DNA of 64,000 nucleotides from Arthrobacter citreus (GCF_009192745.1 NZ_VTFV01000010.1:62001-126000); one strand, 5' to 3'. Positions 9,227-19,224 are shown, counted from the stretch's first letter. Notes: generated from the sequence alone by a model not told the origin. Program-made: numbers and translations.

Positions 9227-9826
9227 TTACTCCCGCAGCGGGACTCCGCGGGCATCGGTCCGGAACGACTGTGCTCCGGCCAGGATCATGATTCCTTCGA
9301 CGAAGCCCCAGATAGCGCCGAAGCCGAAGGTGAACAGGGTGACCAGGAGCTGCACGATTCCCAAGGTGGTGTAGCCGAGGTAGAACCGCTGGATACCGAG
9401 CCCGCCGAGGAAAATGCCGAGGAGGCCGGCAGCCAGCCGCGACTTGGGCTCGGCCCACCCGTAATACGGAGCCGGTGCGCCTTGCGGATAGCCCTGGGGG
9501 TACCCCTGCTGGTAGCCCTGGGGATAACCGGGCTGGTAGTTACCGGCAGGAGGCCCCTGCTGGTAGTACTGCTGGTATTCACCTTGGTTGCCGGGCTGCG
9601 GGTAATCGCTCTGCGGCTGACCGGCCTGCTCGTAACCGGCCTGCGGGCGACCGGCCTGCTGGCCGGGCCGGGAAGCTGAATACGTGCCGGACCCGGATGC
9701 GTACTCGCCCGGCGGCGTGCCGTAGGGCGGCGGAGCCGCGCTGGCGCCATGGGCCTGGGGTGCGTGCATCCCGTCTCCCTCGCCGTCCAGGGGAGAAGAA
9801 TGGTTCGGGGGCTGGTTGGGCGCCAT
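9227..9826 (-). CDS. TM2-domain membrane protein with Pro/Gln/Tyr-rich N terminus
   Basis: This 199-residue protein has a C-terminal TM2 domain (about 130-190): two hydrophobic helices around the family core GLGIQRFYLGY. TM2 proteins occur widely in bacteria, but their role is unknown. Residues 1-125 are low complexity, with short imperfect repeats of the GYPQ/GYQQ type, and should be disordered and cytoplasmic. The ATG has AAGGAG seven bases upstream. A perfect 14-bp tandem duplication lies in the presumed leader, and the gene shares its terminator with the convergent cold-shock gene. Confidence 0.85.
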   Translation of the reverse strand: MAPNQPPNHSSPLDGEGDGMHAPQAHGASAAPPPYGTPPGEYASGSGTYSASRPGQQAGRPQAGYEQAGQPQSDYPQPGNQGEYQQYYQQGPPAGNYQPGYPQGYQQGYPQGYPQGAPAPYYGWAEPKSRLAAGLLGIFLGGLGIQRFYLGYTTLGIVQLLVTLFTFGFGAIWGFVEGIMILAGAQSFRTDARGVPLRE

Positions 9827-9846
9827 GGCCTGCTCCTTGGCATCGT

Positions 9847-9874
9847 CGTTTGGTCAGCACCGTTTGGTCAGCAC
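9847..9874. repeat. Perfect 14-bp tandem duplication
   Basis: CGTTTGGTCAGCAC occurs twice without a gap at 9847-9860 and 9861-9874. It lies 20 bases upstream of the TM2 gene start, probably in its leader or promoter. It may be a recent slippage duplication or two copies of a binding site. Confidence 0.8.
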
Positions 9875-10018
9875 GGTGGCACGGCGTGGCCGGGCCGTGC
9901 AGACACTAATCTACGCTGGCATGCGCCCCTCCGGCGGGCAGCCCCGCAGATTCGTCCGGCGGTTTCTGTGCTCAGGATGAAAACGGGGCACGGTGCCGGT
10001 CACAGGGGACCGTGACTG

Positions 10019-10045
10019 CTTGCACTCGAAGGTTGGGAGTGCTAA
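10019..10045 (+). promoter_or_regulatory. CIRCE operator 1 (HrcA site)
   Basis: CTTGCACTC, nine bases, then GAGTGCTAA. The right arm matches the CIRCE consensus perfectly and the left arm matches seven of nine. HrcA is known to bind this element to repress groE and dnaK transcription. It lies about 190 bases upstream of groEL. Confidence 0.9.
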
Positions 10046-10053
10046 TTATTGAC

Positions 10054-10080
10054 TTAGCACTCTTGCAGACTGACTGCTAA
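10054..10080 (+). promoter_or_regulatory. CIRCE operator 2 (HrcA site)
   Basis: TTAGCACTC, nine bases, then GACTGCTAA. The left arm is perfect and the right arm matches eight of nine. It starts eight bases after the first CIRCE. TTGACT at 10049-10054 could be a -35 element placed between the two sites, although no good -10 is evident. Confidence 0.88.
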
Positions 10081-10119
10081 GTCAGCGGCGTTGAGTGAAC
10101 CAGCAAGCCACTGGGGTGA

Positions 10120-11868
<1,749 letters not shown>

Positions 11869-11910
11869 GCCCTCATTCCCGGCCGGTTCGCCCGGCTGAA
11901 TGCCACTGAA

Positions 11911-11944
11911 CAGGAGCGCGGTACCTTCGGGTGCCGCGCTCCTG
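11911..11944. terminator. Terminator with UUCG loop between groEL and WXG100 gene
   Basis: A 15-bp stem (11911-11925 with 11930-11944, one T-G pair) is closed by a TTCG tetraloop and followed by TGTTGTTT. It lies between convergent genes and can serve both. Confidence 0.88.
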
Positions 11945-11962
11945 TGTTGTTTCCTGGTTCAG

Positions 11963-12253
11963 TTAGCGCATAAAGAGAGCCGTATTGGCGGCCTCGGTAT
12001 CCGCGTATTGCGCCGAGGCGTAGGCGAGTGCCTGGTTGATGCTTGCCAGGGATTCCTCGACCCGGGCCTGGGTGGCTCTCCAGTCCGTAATGAGCAGCTG
12101 GAAGTTAGCTGATGCCTGGCCCTGCCAGGATTCGCCGAGTGAGGCCAGGCCCGCCTGCATGGTGTTGACGTCTGCCTGCAGCCGTTCGATGGTGCCTCGG
12201 ACTTCGGCGCTCTTGGCCGCCAGGATGTCGCTGTCTACGAAAAACCCAGCCAT
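11963..12253 (-). CDS. WXG100-family type VII secretion substrate (EsxA-like)
   Basis: This 96-residue helical protein has the central ESWQGQ (Trp-x-Gly) turn near residue 43 and a C-terminal YADTE that fits the YxxxD/E export signal of ESX substrates. Such proteins form helical-hairpin dimers and are secreted by a type VII system. Only one WXG100 gene is seen here, so it may homodimerise or pair with a distant partner. No secretion ATPase lies nearby. Its ribosome site is exceptional (see 12254-12264). It converges on groEL. A five-gene type VII-like operon lies 5.7 kb away on the same strand. Confidence 0.9.
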   Translation of the reverse strand: MAGFFVDSDILAAKSAEVRGTIERLQADVNTMQAGLASLGESWQGQASANFQLLITDWRATQARVEESLASINQALAYASAQYADTEAANTALFMR

Positions 12254-12264
12254 GGATCACCTCC
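12254..12264 (-). promoter_or_regulatory. Extended perfect Shine-Dalgarno of the WXG100 gene
   Basis: GGAGGTGATCC directly precedes the ATG and is complementary to eleven consecutive bases of the conserved 16S rRNA 3' tail. The core GGAGG is six bases from the start. This predicts very strong initiation for a small secreted protein. Confidence 0.8.
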
Positions 12265-12431
12265 GCTTCTAGGGGACCGCCCGGTGCGGTCCTGTCAAGG
12301 AACGCTACGTTTGGCCCGTAGCGGCCTGCCTGCGCGGCAGCCAGTCCGTACACAGCCTTCTTATGCAGCGGAGCGCTCCGCAGCCTGTGCAGGGAAGGTT
12401 CATGGGCCATCCTTCCCGGGCCGCGGGGGGC

Positions 12432-13910
12432 CTAGTCCGTTATCGGTCCCTCGGCTTCGGCGTGTTCATTGTCCGGCGACCCGTCCGGGGAGATGAACGG
12501 AAGCCTGATGGACATGGTGGCGCCGCCTCCCTCGGTTTCGGTCAGCCGGACAGTGCCGTCATGCTGCGCCACGAGCGCGGCGACGATTGCCAGTCCCAAT
12601 CCGGTTCCGCCCGTTTCCCGGTACCTGGAGGAGTCTGCCCGATAGAAACGCTCGAAGACGCGGGCCGCATCTTCCTCGGAGATTCCGGGACCGTGGTCCC
12701 GTACTTCCAGGACGGCGTCCATACGGTCATGGATCACCGGCGCAACACCTACTGCCACCTCGATGGGGCTGCCGGCAGGGGTGTACCGGAGTGCGTTCGT
12801 CATGAGGTTGGCAACCACCTGCCGCAGCCTTGCCTCGTCGCCCATGGTGGGCGCGCTTCGCGGTGAGTTGCCGTCCAGGCCGATCACGCGGATCTCGCGG
12901 TCCGGTGCGCTGGCACGGGCGTCCAGCGCGGCGTCGTTACCCAGGATCATGAGGTCAACGGGACCGTATTCCAGCGGGCGCTGCTCATCGACGCGGGCCA
13001 GCGTCAGCAGGTCCTCGACGAGCTGGCCCATGCGCTTGGCCTCACTCTCGATGCGGCCCATTGCTGCGCCGACGTCTTCGGGTTTCTGCAGGGCGCCTTG
13101 CCGGTACAGTTCCGAGAATCCCCGGATGGTTACCAGCGGCGTGCGCAGCTCGTGGGAGGCATCCTGGACGAACCGGCGCATCTTCTGTTCAGAGGCTGTC
13201 CGGGCGGCGAAAGCGGTTTCGATGTGCGCCAGCATGGCGTTCAGCGACCGGGAGAGCCTGCCGATTTCGGTGGCCGGATTGCCCACTTCCACGCGGCGGG
13301 AGAGATCACCGGCGGCAATGGCCGCAGCCGTCTTTTCGACCTGGCTCAGGGGCCGGAACTGGCGGGTCACGGCCCAGTAGGCAATGCCGGTAGCTCCCAG
13401 CGTTCCCAGCAGTCCCACTGAAAAGACCAGGGAGGCCGCCTCGTCAACGGTTTCCGCAACCGAGTCCAGCGGCACTGCGACGGCGATGGATCCCGGGAAA
13501 TTCGCGATGTGGAAGACCATCACGCGCCAGCCCTTGCTGCCGGGCGCGGTGCCGGGCACATCGAAGCCTCGTCCGCCCTTGGCATCAACATCTGCTGCGG
13601 TCAGATCATCAATGACGGGGGTATCGAAGGTTGGCTCGGAATGTGTTTCCGGGCCGTGGCTGCCGTCCTCGTTGAGGTAGAGGCCGTAAAAGCGGAAGAG
13701 GGAAGCATCGGTAGACGGGCTGCCGGAGACCAGGTACCGGGAGATTGCACCTGCGTTGTCCTGGATATCGGTATCCAGCCGGCTGATGAGGATCTGGCGC
13801 AGGACGTAGATGGTGGCGAGGCCCGTGATGGTGACGGTCACGACCATCAGCACGGCCATGATGACCACCAGCTGCGAACGCAGCGAGGCGGACTTCCAGC
13901 GGCGGAGCAA
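12432..13910 (-). CDS. Sensor histidine kinase of a PhoPR-like pair
   Basis: This 492-residue membrane kinase is the partner of the regulator upstream. Transmembrane helices lie at about 13-37 and 160-182, around an extracellular sensor of roughly 120 residues, and are followed by HAMP (about 183-235). The HisKA domain has phospho-acceptor His253 in DASHELRTPL. The ATPase shows the N box NLMTNALRYTP, G1 DHGPGI and G2 GTGLGLAIV. The start is TTG at 13910, six bases past the end of the regulator's coding sequence (the TAA stop and GCC lie between), so the two are cotranscribed. The signal is unknown. Confidence 0.92.
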   Translation of the reverse strand: MLRRWKSASLRSQLVVIMAVLMVVTVTITGLATIYVLRQILISRLDTDIQDNAGAISRYLVSGSPSTDASLFRFYGLYLNEDGSHGPETHSEPTFDTPVIDDLTAADVDAKGGRGFDVPGTAPGSKGWRVMVFHIANFPGSIAVAVPLDSVAETVDEAASLVFSVGLLGTLGATGIAYWAVTRQFRPLSQVEKTAAAIAAGDLSRRVEVGNPATEIGRLSRSLNAMLAHIETAFAARTASEQKMRRFVQDASHELRTPLVTIRGFSELYRQGALQKPEDVGAAMGRIESEAKRMGQLVEDLLTLARVDEQRPLEYGPVDLMILGNDAALDARASAPDREIRVIGLDGNSPRSAPTMGDEARLRQVVANLMTNALRYTPAGSPIEVAVGVAPVIHDRMDAVLEVRDHGPGISEEDAARVFERFYRADSSRYRETGGTGLGLAIVAALVAQHDGTVRLTETEGGGATMSIRLPFISPDGSPDNEHAEAEGPITD

Positions 13911-13913
13911 GGC

Positions 13914-14624
13914 TTAGCGCTTCTCCGTCGTGCGCAGCAGGTAACCCACGCCGCGCTTGGTCTGAATCAGGGCAGGCGCATCCGGGCTGCTGTCGATCTT
14001 GCGGCGGAGGTAGGAGATGTAGGACTCCACGATCGATGCATCGCCGTTGAAGTCGTATTCCCACACGTGGTCGAGGATCTGCGCCTTGGAAAGAACCCGG
14101 TTTGGGTTCAGCATCAGGTAGCGGAGCAGCTTGAACTCGGTGGGAGACAGCTCGATCGTGACTCCGCCGCGCCGCACCTCGTGCGCGTCGTCGTCGAGCT
14201 CCAGGTCTTCCACCCGGATAACCGCGTCGTCGTCGTCGAGGGGCTGGGTCCGGCGCAGGACGGCACGAATCCGGGCCACCACCTCGTCGAGGCTGAAAGG
14301 CTTGGTGACGTAATCGTCGCCACCCACCGTGAGCCCGGTGACCTTGTCTTCGGTGTCGTCCCGGGCGGTGAGGAACACGACCGGGAAATGACGGCCGGCG
14401 GCACGCAGGCGGCGGGTCAGGGTGAAGCCGTCCATATCCGGAAGCATCACGTCCAGTACAGCCAGGTCCGGGCTGTGCTCATCAACCGCGGCCAGGGCTT
14501 CCCGGCCGTTACCCGCAGCGACCACGTCGAAGCCGGCAAAGCGCAGCGACGTGGAGAGAAGCTCGCGGATGTTGGGTTCGTCATCGACAACAAGGAGCCT
14601 GGCCTCAGGAGCAGATTTAGTCAC
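13914..14624 (-). CDS. OmpR-family response regulator, PhoP-like
   Basis: This 236-residue regulator has a receiver domain with Asp14/Asp15, phospho-acceptor Asp58 (AVLDVMLPDMDG), Thr86 and Lys108, and a C-terminal winged helix (LSPTEFKLLRYLM to GVGYLLRTTEKR). It resembles mycobacterial PhoP over its whole length, though other OmpR regulators are similar. The GTG at 14624 has AGGA upstream. It precedes its kinase gene in one operon. A 7-bp inverted repeat at 14638-14668 lies just upstream and may take part in autoregulation. Confidence 0.93.
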   Translation of the reverse strand: MTKSAPEARLLVVDDEPNIRELLSTSLRFAGFDVVAAGNGREALAAVDEHSPDLAVLDVMLPDMDGFTLTRRLRAAGRHFPVVFLTARDDTEDKVTGLTVGGDDYVTKPFSLDEVVARIRAVLRRTQPLDDDDAVIRVEDLELDDDAHEVRRGGVTIELSPTEFKLLRYLMLNPNRVLSKAQILDHVWEYDFNGDASIVESYISYLRRKIDSSPDAPALIQTKRGVGYLLRTTEKR

Positions 14625-14637
14625 GTGTCCTAGTTTC

Positions 14638-14668
14638 TAGCATTTGGCTGATGGTTCCCTGAATGCTA
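14638..14668. promoter_or_regulatory. Inverted repeat upstream of the response regulator
   Basis: TAGCATT (14638-14644) and AATGCTA (14662-14668) are perfect 7-bp arms with a 17-base spacer, ending 14 bases before the GTG start. It may be an operator or promoter element. The rest of 14669-15160 shows no gene or clear element; frames in it lack family similarity and good ribosome sites. Confidence 0.35.
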
Positions 14669-15160
14669 ACTCAGCGTCCGCTGGATGAATAGCGGGAACT
14701 TGGGCTGGTTGGGGAAGGGTGAAGTTCGGGATGAAACGCGCCTTTATCCCGGAGCCCCGTACCTGCAGGCGGCGAGCATGGACTGAAAGCACATTGCGGA
14801 TGAACCGGAGAAAGCGGAACACAGATGCTGGGAACTGCGCCGGGGTCCAGGCGTTGCGTGGCCCCTCAAGCTGAAGACGACGCCGGAGCGACAGGGCCCG
14901 CGGGCGGGCCTTCGGCAGGCAACCCGCCGCCATTAACGGCTGCGCCGCCGACCGCTGGAACGCGGAGGCCCGCCCCCGTCGGCGTCGTCATCGCAGGCCA
15001 CTGGCCGGTGAGCTTTTACCGGCAGGAACAGGCTCCGCTTCCTTAGCTGAAAGCAGCGGTTCGTGCCGACCCAAGACCGCCGGAGTGCGGCCGGGCCCCA
15101 ACCCGGCTGCCTGCGGCCTGCTGCGGCAACCCGGTACCCCAACACCCGGAAGCCGCCTCG

Positions 15161-15200
15161 CGGGAATCCAGGCTTCCTTCGCCGAAGCCTGGGTTCCCGG
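15161..15200 (-). terminator. Terminator-like hairpin after the LAL regulator
   Basis: A 16-bp stem with one T-G pair (15161-15176 with 15184-15199) and a seven-base loop directly follows the stop codon at 15201. No T tract follows on the minus strand, so it may act as an RNA-stabilising end or a factor-independent stop of the GC-rich type. Confidence 0.6.
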
Positions 15201-17789
15201 CTAGAGCAGGCCCCTGCGCAGCGCTTCGTTCAGGGCCTCGTCCCGGCCGGCAACTCCGAGCTTGCGGTAGAGCCCCCGGAGCTGGGACTTGACCGTGTTC
15301 ACCGAAACAAAATGCATGCCTGCTATCTCCGCGAGTGAACCTGATTGGGCCAGCGAATTCAGGATGGCCAGCTCGCGCGGTGTCAGCTCGGGCATCCCCG
15401 CGGTGCTTCCGATGACGCTTTCCGGAAACGGCTCCAGCCCGACGTCGAGACCGGCTTCCGCCGCGGCGTCCCGGACGCGCTCCAGGTCCGCAGCGGGAAG
15501 AAGGGCAGTGGACAGCCGGAGGCCATGGCTTTGGTACAGGACCGACAGGCGGGCGAGCTCCAGTTTCACCCCGGGGGCCAGCCCGGGCTCCATCTGCAGG
15601 CGGGCTGCGGCCGACAATCCGGCTACCTCTGCCTGCCGGCGCAGGGAACCGCCGGCACCGAGCCGTATGACGGCGCTGAGGGTCTTGCCGGCCTGCCCGG
15701 TTGCGAGGTGGATCCGCGCTGTCACCAGATCCCGTTCGGTCTTTGGCAGGCTTCCAGCCATGGCGAGGGCGCGGCCGGGGAACCCGGCCGCGAGCATAAG
15801 GAGCGACTGCACCCGGACCAGCAGTGCATGCTCCGGCCCGCTGACGGGCGGCAGCCCGTCCCGCTGGGAGAGCACCTCCTCCAGGCGGGCCGCGGCCGGT
15901 TCCGGGTTGCCGGCAGCGAGGTCCGACAGGGCGTCCAGATACCTGACCCGCGGCCATAGTTCCATTGCATCCGCACGGTCCAGGACACCCGCCAGGGCGG
16001 CTTTGGCGGCAGCGGCGTCCCCGGCCTCCAGCGCCGTCATTGCCTCGGCCAGCCGGAGGGGTGTTTCCGAATAATGATGCAGTTCCCCTCTGCCCCATTC
16101 CAAGTCGCTGCAAAGCCGCAGGAAATGAGCTGCGCCGGTCATATCGCCTCGCCCGGCCAGGAGGCAGGCGCTGAGGGAATGGTAGTAGCCCTCAAAGTCC
16201 GGTTGGTGCTGGGCTGCTGCCAGGGAAGCAGCCTGCGTGAACGCGGATTCGGCTTCCTCCGTGGCTCCGGCCCGCCAGAGTGAGATGCCCAGGTGCGCAA
16301 CGGCAACGGATTCGAGCGGACCAATCCGCTCACGTTCGCCCAAGGGCATTTCCATGTAGGTCTGCAGCCCCGACCTTGCACGCGCCGCCGACCTGTCCAG
16401 CTGGCCGCTTCCCCGCAGTGCCACTGCCTCAACCAGCATCAGCAGCAGCCGCTCTGCTTCGGGCATGGAGCGGAAGAGCAGGCGTGCACCTGACAGTGCC
16501 AGAGTTGCCAGCTCCGCACCTCGAACGCGGCGAAAGGCGGAGGAGTTGTAGAGGACGGCGAGGGCAAGGGCGGGTGCAGGTTGCCGGGCCAGCCTGCGCA
16601 GGGAGACGCCTTCAAGGAGCTTCCTGGTCTCGGGACCGTGGAATGTGAAAAGCTCCAAGGCCCGGTGGCGGATAATTTCCGTGGCCAGGTCCAGGCTGTC
16701 CGCAGCCATGGCGTGGCGCAGCGCTTCGAGGGGCTGCCCCTGTTCCAGGAAGTACCGTCCGCAGATCTCTTCCAGGACGTGCACGCGTGCGGGGGACGAC
16801 TTCCGCGCACCGGCCAGCACGGCGCTGCGCAGCAGCGGGATCATCACGGCGCCGCCGTCGCTGCTCCGGGTGAGGAGGCCTTTCTGTTCAGCCTCGCGGA
16901 TCATCGTGTCAGCGTTTTGGCTGCCCCAAATATGTGCCGCAAGGGAGGCCGGAAGTTCCTCGGGCACGCAGGCGCCCAGCAGGAAATCAGCGAGCGCGGC
17001 GGAGACCCTGGGCGGGGACAGCAGCTCAGCGAGGTCCGCGGCGACGGCGTCCAGCACGGCTGGCAGCTGCCGTCCCGGGCGGCTGCGAACAGGCGCGGAG
17101 GAAAGTGCCATAAACCGGACCCATCGCGGCAGGCCGCTGGTTAGTGTCCGGATTTCCTCCGCCTGGGCCCGCAGCCCGGAGCCGGCCAGCGCACGTTCGC
17201 ATTCCTCCACGGTGAACGCCAGCTGTTCCGGGCCTATCACTGCGACGTCCAGTTCCAAAAGCGCCTTTCGCAGCTCGATGCTTCCCAGCGCTGCCGTGCT
17301 GGCCACTATCCGCAGGCCGGGCACCGCCCGCAACATGTCGAGCAGCAGGTCCTCTGCAGGAAACCCGGTAGCCAGGTGGAGGTCCTCCAGGATCAGCAGG
17401 TCCCTGGCAGGCAGGTGCGCCAGGCGGGACAGCACGGAGCGGAGTTCAGCTCCCTCGGCCGCCTCCCGTCCAACTTCCTCAATCAGGGCGGCGTCGGCGG
17501 GTCCCGGCACTTCAAAGGCACCGGCCAGCAGTGCTGAGAGGAACCTGGCTGACGGGCCGGGCTGCTCGGCGGGCGCCATTGCGCTCCTGCGGGCCGAAAC
17601 CCATGCAGCAGGCCGGTCCCGCGCAGCGGCCCAGTCCTGCAGGAGCGTGGTTTTTCCCGCTCCGTCAGGGCCGCGCACGAGCGTGAGCGGGGCGGCAGCG
17701 GCGTCGTCGAGCGCGTGCAGCAGCCTGGCGCGGGAGAGGACGAGCGGATTCGGGCGCGGGGGGCCCGGGACTACGGCGAAGTGCGGCAT
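15201..17789 (-). CDS. Large ATP-binding LuxR regulator (LAL, MalT-like)
   Basis: This 862-residue transcription regulator has the LAL layout. It has an N-terminal STAND-type ATPase with Walker A GPDGAGKTT near residue 43 and an acidic strand LLILEDLHLA (Walker B-like) near 130. A long helical, TPR-like middle (about 330-780) follows, then a C-terminal LuxR helix-turn-helix with SLAEIAGMHFVSVNTVKSQL. MalT-type proteins bind ATP and an effector before oligomerising on DNA. The target is unknown. The adjacent upstream operon of five type VII-like genes on the same strand is a candidate. It appears to have its own promoter at 17880-17905. Confidence 0.85.
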   Translation of the reverse strand: MPHFAVVPGPPRPNPLVLSRARLLHALDDAAAAPLTLVRGPDGAGKTTLLQDWAAARDRPAAWVSARRSAMAPAEQPGPSARFLSALLAGAFEVPGPADAALIEEVGREAAEGAELRSVLSRLAHLPARDLLILEDLHLATGFPAEDLLLDMLRAVPGLRIVASTAALGSIELRKALLELDVAVIGPEQLAFTVEECERALAGSGLRAQAEEIRTLTSGLPRWVRFMALSSAPVRSRPGRQLPAVLDAVAADLAELLSPPRVSAALADFLLGACVPEELPASLAAHIWGSQNADTMIREAEQKGLLTRSSDGGAVMIPLLRSAVLAGARKSSPARVHVLEEICGRYFLEQGQPLEALRHAMAADSLDLATEIIRHRALELFTFHGPETRKLLEGVSLRRLARQPAPALALAVLYNSSAFRRVRGAELATLALSGARLLFRSMPEAERLLLMLVEAVALRGSGQLDRSAARARSGLQTYMEMPLGERERIGPLESVAVAHLGISLWRAGATEEAESAFTQAASLAAAQHQPDFEGYYHSLSACLLAGRGDMTGAAHFLRLCSDLEWGRGELHHYSETPLRLAEAMTALEAGDAAAAKAALAGVLDRADAMELWPRVRYLDALSDLAAGNPEPAAARLEEVLSQRDGLPPVSGPEHALLVRVQSLLMLAAGFPGRALAMAGSLPKTERDLVTARIHLATGQAGKTLSAVIRLGAGGSLRRQAEVAGLSAAARLQMEPGLAPGVKLELARLSVLYQSHGLRLSTALLPAADLERVRDAAAEAGLDVGLEPFPESVIGSTAGMPELTPRELAILNSLAQSGSLAEIAGMHFVSVNTVKSQLRGLYRKLGVAGRDEALNEALRRGLL

Positions 17790-17879
17790 GTGGCTGGATC
17801 CGGCTCGGCGGGACGTGGATGCCCGAAGCCGCGCCGAAGCGCGCCCGGAAGCAGTTTCAAGATATCCGCTGCGAATCCC

Positions 17880-17905
17880 GGGACGCTATTATGTGACGCC
17901 GTCCC
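17880..17905 (-). promoter_or_regulatory. Candidate promoter and palindrome of the LAL gene
   Basis: On the minus strand CATAAT (17893 to 17888) matches five of six -10 bases, about 100 bases before the ATG. It lies inside an inverted repeat with arms GGGACG (17880-17885) and CGTCCC (17900-17905). A weak -35 (CTCACA) is 17 bases upstream. The palindrome could be an operator. Confidence 0.35.
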
Positions 17906-17957
17906 AGGCCTGTGAGGCGGGCAGCTGGATGACCCGGGAACTCTGTACCCGGGAGCG

Positions 17958-18776
17958 TCAGAAGACTGTCAATGCGGAAACGAGGTCGCGGTAGGCCATT
18001 CCGGAGGTCACCGGCTCCAGCGTGGCATGTTCTTCGTCGACGGTGAGCAGATGCTGACCTGCCCGGCCGGCGTCCACGTAGCCCCACTCAGGGACCGCGC
18101 CGGCCGCGGTTTGCACCTGGACGCGCCAGATGAACCACGGCTCGCACCACATCCGGATCCACGCCGGATCGTCCGTGGGCGCCGGCTCATCGACGGAAGC
18201 GATACGGCGGTCGAAGACCTCGGTCGGGAAATCGAGGACACCTGCCGTGAGGGTCCAGGCGGGACCAAGGCCCAGCCATGAAGCTGCCACCTGGGCCAGA
18301 TCGGGGAGACCCACGAAATCCAGCTGGACGAGGGACTCATATCGGTCGATGCGGCCGGCGTCGAGTTCCGCCCGGGAGGGGCCGGCGAGTACCAGGGCAT
18401 TCTCGTCATCGATTTGTATCTGCAGCTCGGTGGATCCCTGGGGATGCAGGCAATGGATGCTGACGGAGGCACGTGTCGAGGTTAGCGGTGCCGTGACGGT
18501 GATGCCCTCCGGCGTCAGGCGCCCTGCGGTATCCATGAGCCCGGCCTCGACCAGGGCGGCAAGGCCCGCTTTTCGGCCGGCTCGCTGGAAACGTCCGGCG
18601 TAGCCGCTCTCCGCGGCTGCGTCCAGCAGATGTACCGCTTCCCCGTTCAGCCACGGCCCCCGGGAACTGAAGGGCTGCCGGTCGGACAGACCACCGAGTT
18701 CTTCAAGGTCGGCTCCAAGAATCCGGCTCGCGGCCTCATCCAGCGCCGGTTCACGGTCCGGGACAACATCAACCAT
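17958..18776 (-). CDS. Unknown protein, last gene of the type VII-like operon
   Basis: I do not recognise this 272-residue protein with certainty. It has no signal peptide or transmembrane segment. An early helical part (SRGPWLNGEAVHLLDAAAES) is followed by AGLMDTAGRLTPEGI, then a beta-rich half ending in TSGMAYRDLVSALTVF. The order of a helical part and then two sheets recalls EspG-type ESX chaperones, but this is weak. Its start overlaps the preceding gene by eight bases, so translation is coupled. As the last gene of an operon with an LXG-like protein it could be a chaperone or accessory factor. Confidence 0.7.
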   Translation of the reverse strand: MVDVVPDREPALDEAASRILGADLEELGGLSDRQPFSSRGPWLNGEAVHLLDAAAESGYAGRFQRAGRKAGLAALVEAGLMDTAGRLTPEGITVTAPLTSTRASVSIHCLHPQGSTELQIQIDDENALVLAGPSRAELDAGRIDRYESLVQLDFVGLPDLAQVAASWLGLGPAWTLTAGVLDFPTEVFDRRIASVDEPAPTDDPAWIRMWCEPWFIWRVQVQTAAGAVPEWGYVDAGRAGQHLLTVDEEHATLEPVTSGMAYRDLVSALTVF

Positions 18777-19224
18777 TGGAGGGGTCCTTCAGTGCGGCCG
18801 AGAGCGCGATGGCGCCCAGGACCTCGTCGTAGGCGGTCAGCTGGTTGGCGGCACAGGAGGTGGTCACAGAAGCGGCCAGTCCGTTGCGGAACAACAGCAG
18901 CTGGCTGCAGTGGATCAGCCCCCCGGATCCCCGGTGCAGGTACTCGAGCCGGCGGACGGCTTCCAGCTGGGGGACCGGGTCCACAGCAAGCAGATAGGGG
19001 TCCGCCAGGGAAGTCAGCAGTGATGCCATAACGACCGTGCTCAGTTGGGTTACGGTGCCGGGGAAGGGGAATACCGTAACGGCGACGTTCGGGCGGAAGC
19101 CGCCCTCCTCCATCCACTTCGTGAGCGGTGCTGCCACCACCAGTTCCGCGTCCGGGTGCGGAATGACTTCCCAGTCTGACGGGCGCTCAAGGGCGACGTT
19201 GGTGCTGTACTCAGCGGTGAACAT
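18769..19224 (-). CDS. LpqN-like (Mog1/PsbP-fold) protein without signal peptide
   Basis: This 151-residue protein resembles the mycobacterial LpqN/LpqT family and the wider Mog1/PsbP/DcrB fold. The pattern includes FRPNVAVTVFPF, the strand pair RRLEYLHRGSGGLIHCSQLL and a C-terminal FRNGLAASVTTSCAANQLTA. Mycobacterial members are lipoproteins. This one starts directly at the domain (MFTAEYSTNVALERP) with no signal sequence or lipobox, so it should stay in the cytoplasm. It overlaps the genes on either side by 14 and 8 bases. It may act as a chaperone or adaptor for the operon's exported protein. Confidence 0.7.
   Translation of the reverse strand: MFTAEYSTNVALERPSDWEVIPHPDAELVVAAPLTKWMEEGGFRPNVAVTVFPFPGTVTQLSTVVMASLLTSLADPYLLAVDPVPQLEAVRRLEYLHRGSGGLIHCSQLLLFRNGLAASVTTSCAANQLTAYDEVLGAIALSAALKDPSNG

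Noticed and set aside
14669-15160. Small frames on both strands in the 0.5-kb gap before the LAL regulator
   Set aside because: They are Arg/Pro/Ala-rich, lack ribosome sites and match nothing. I see only the flanking inverted repeat and the terminal hairpin.
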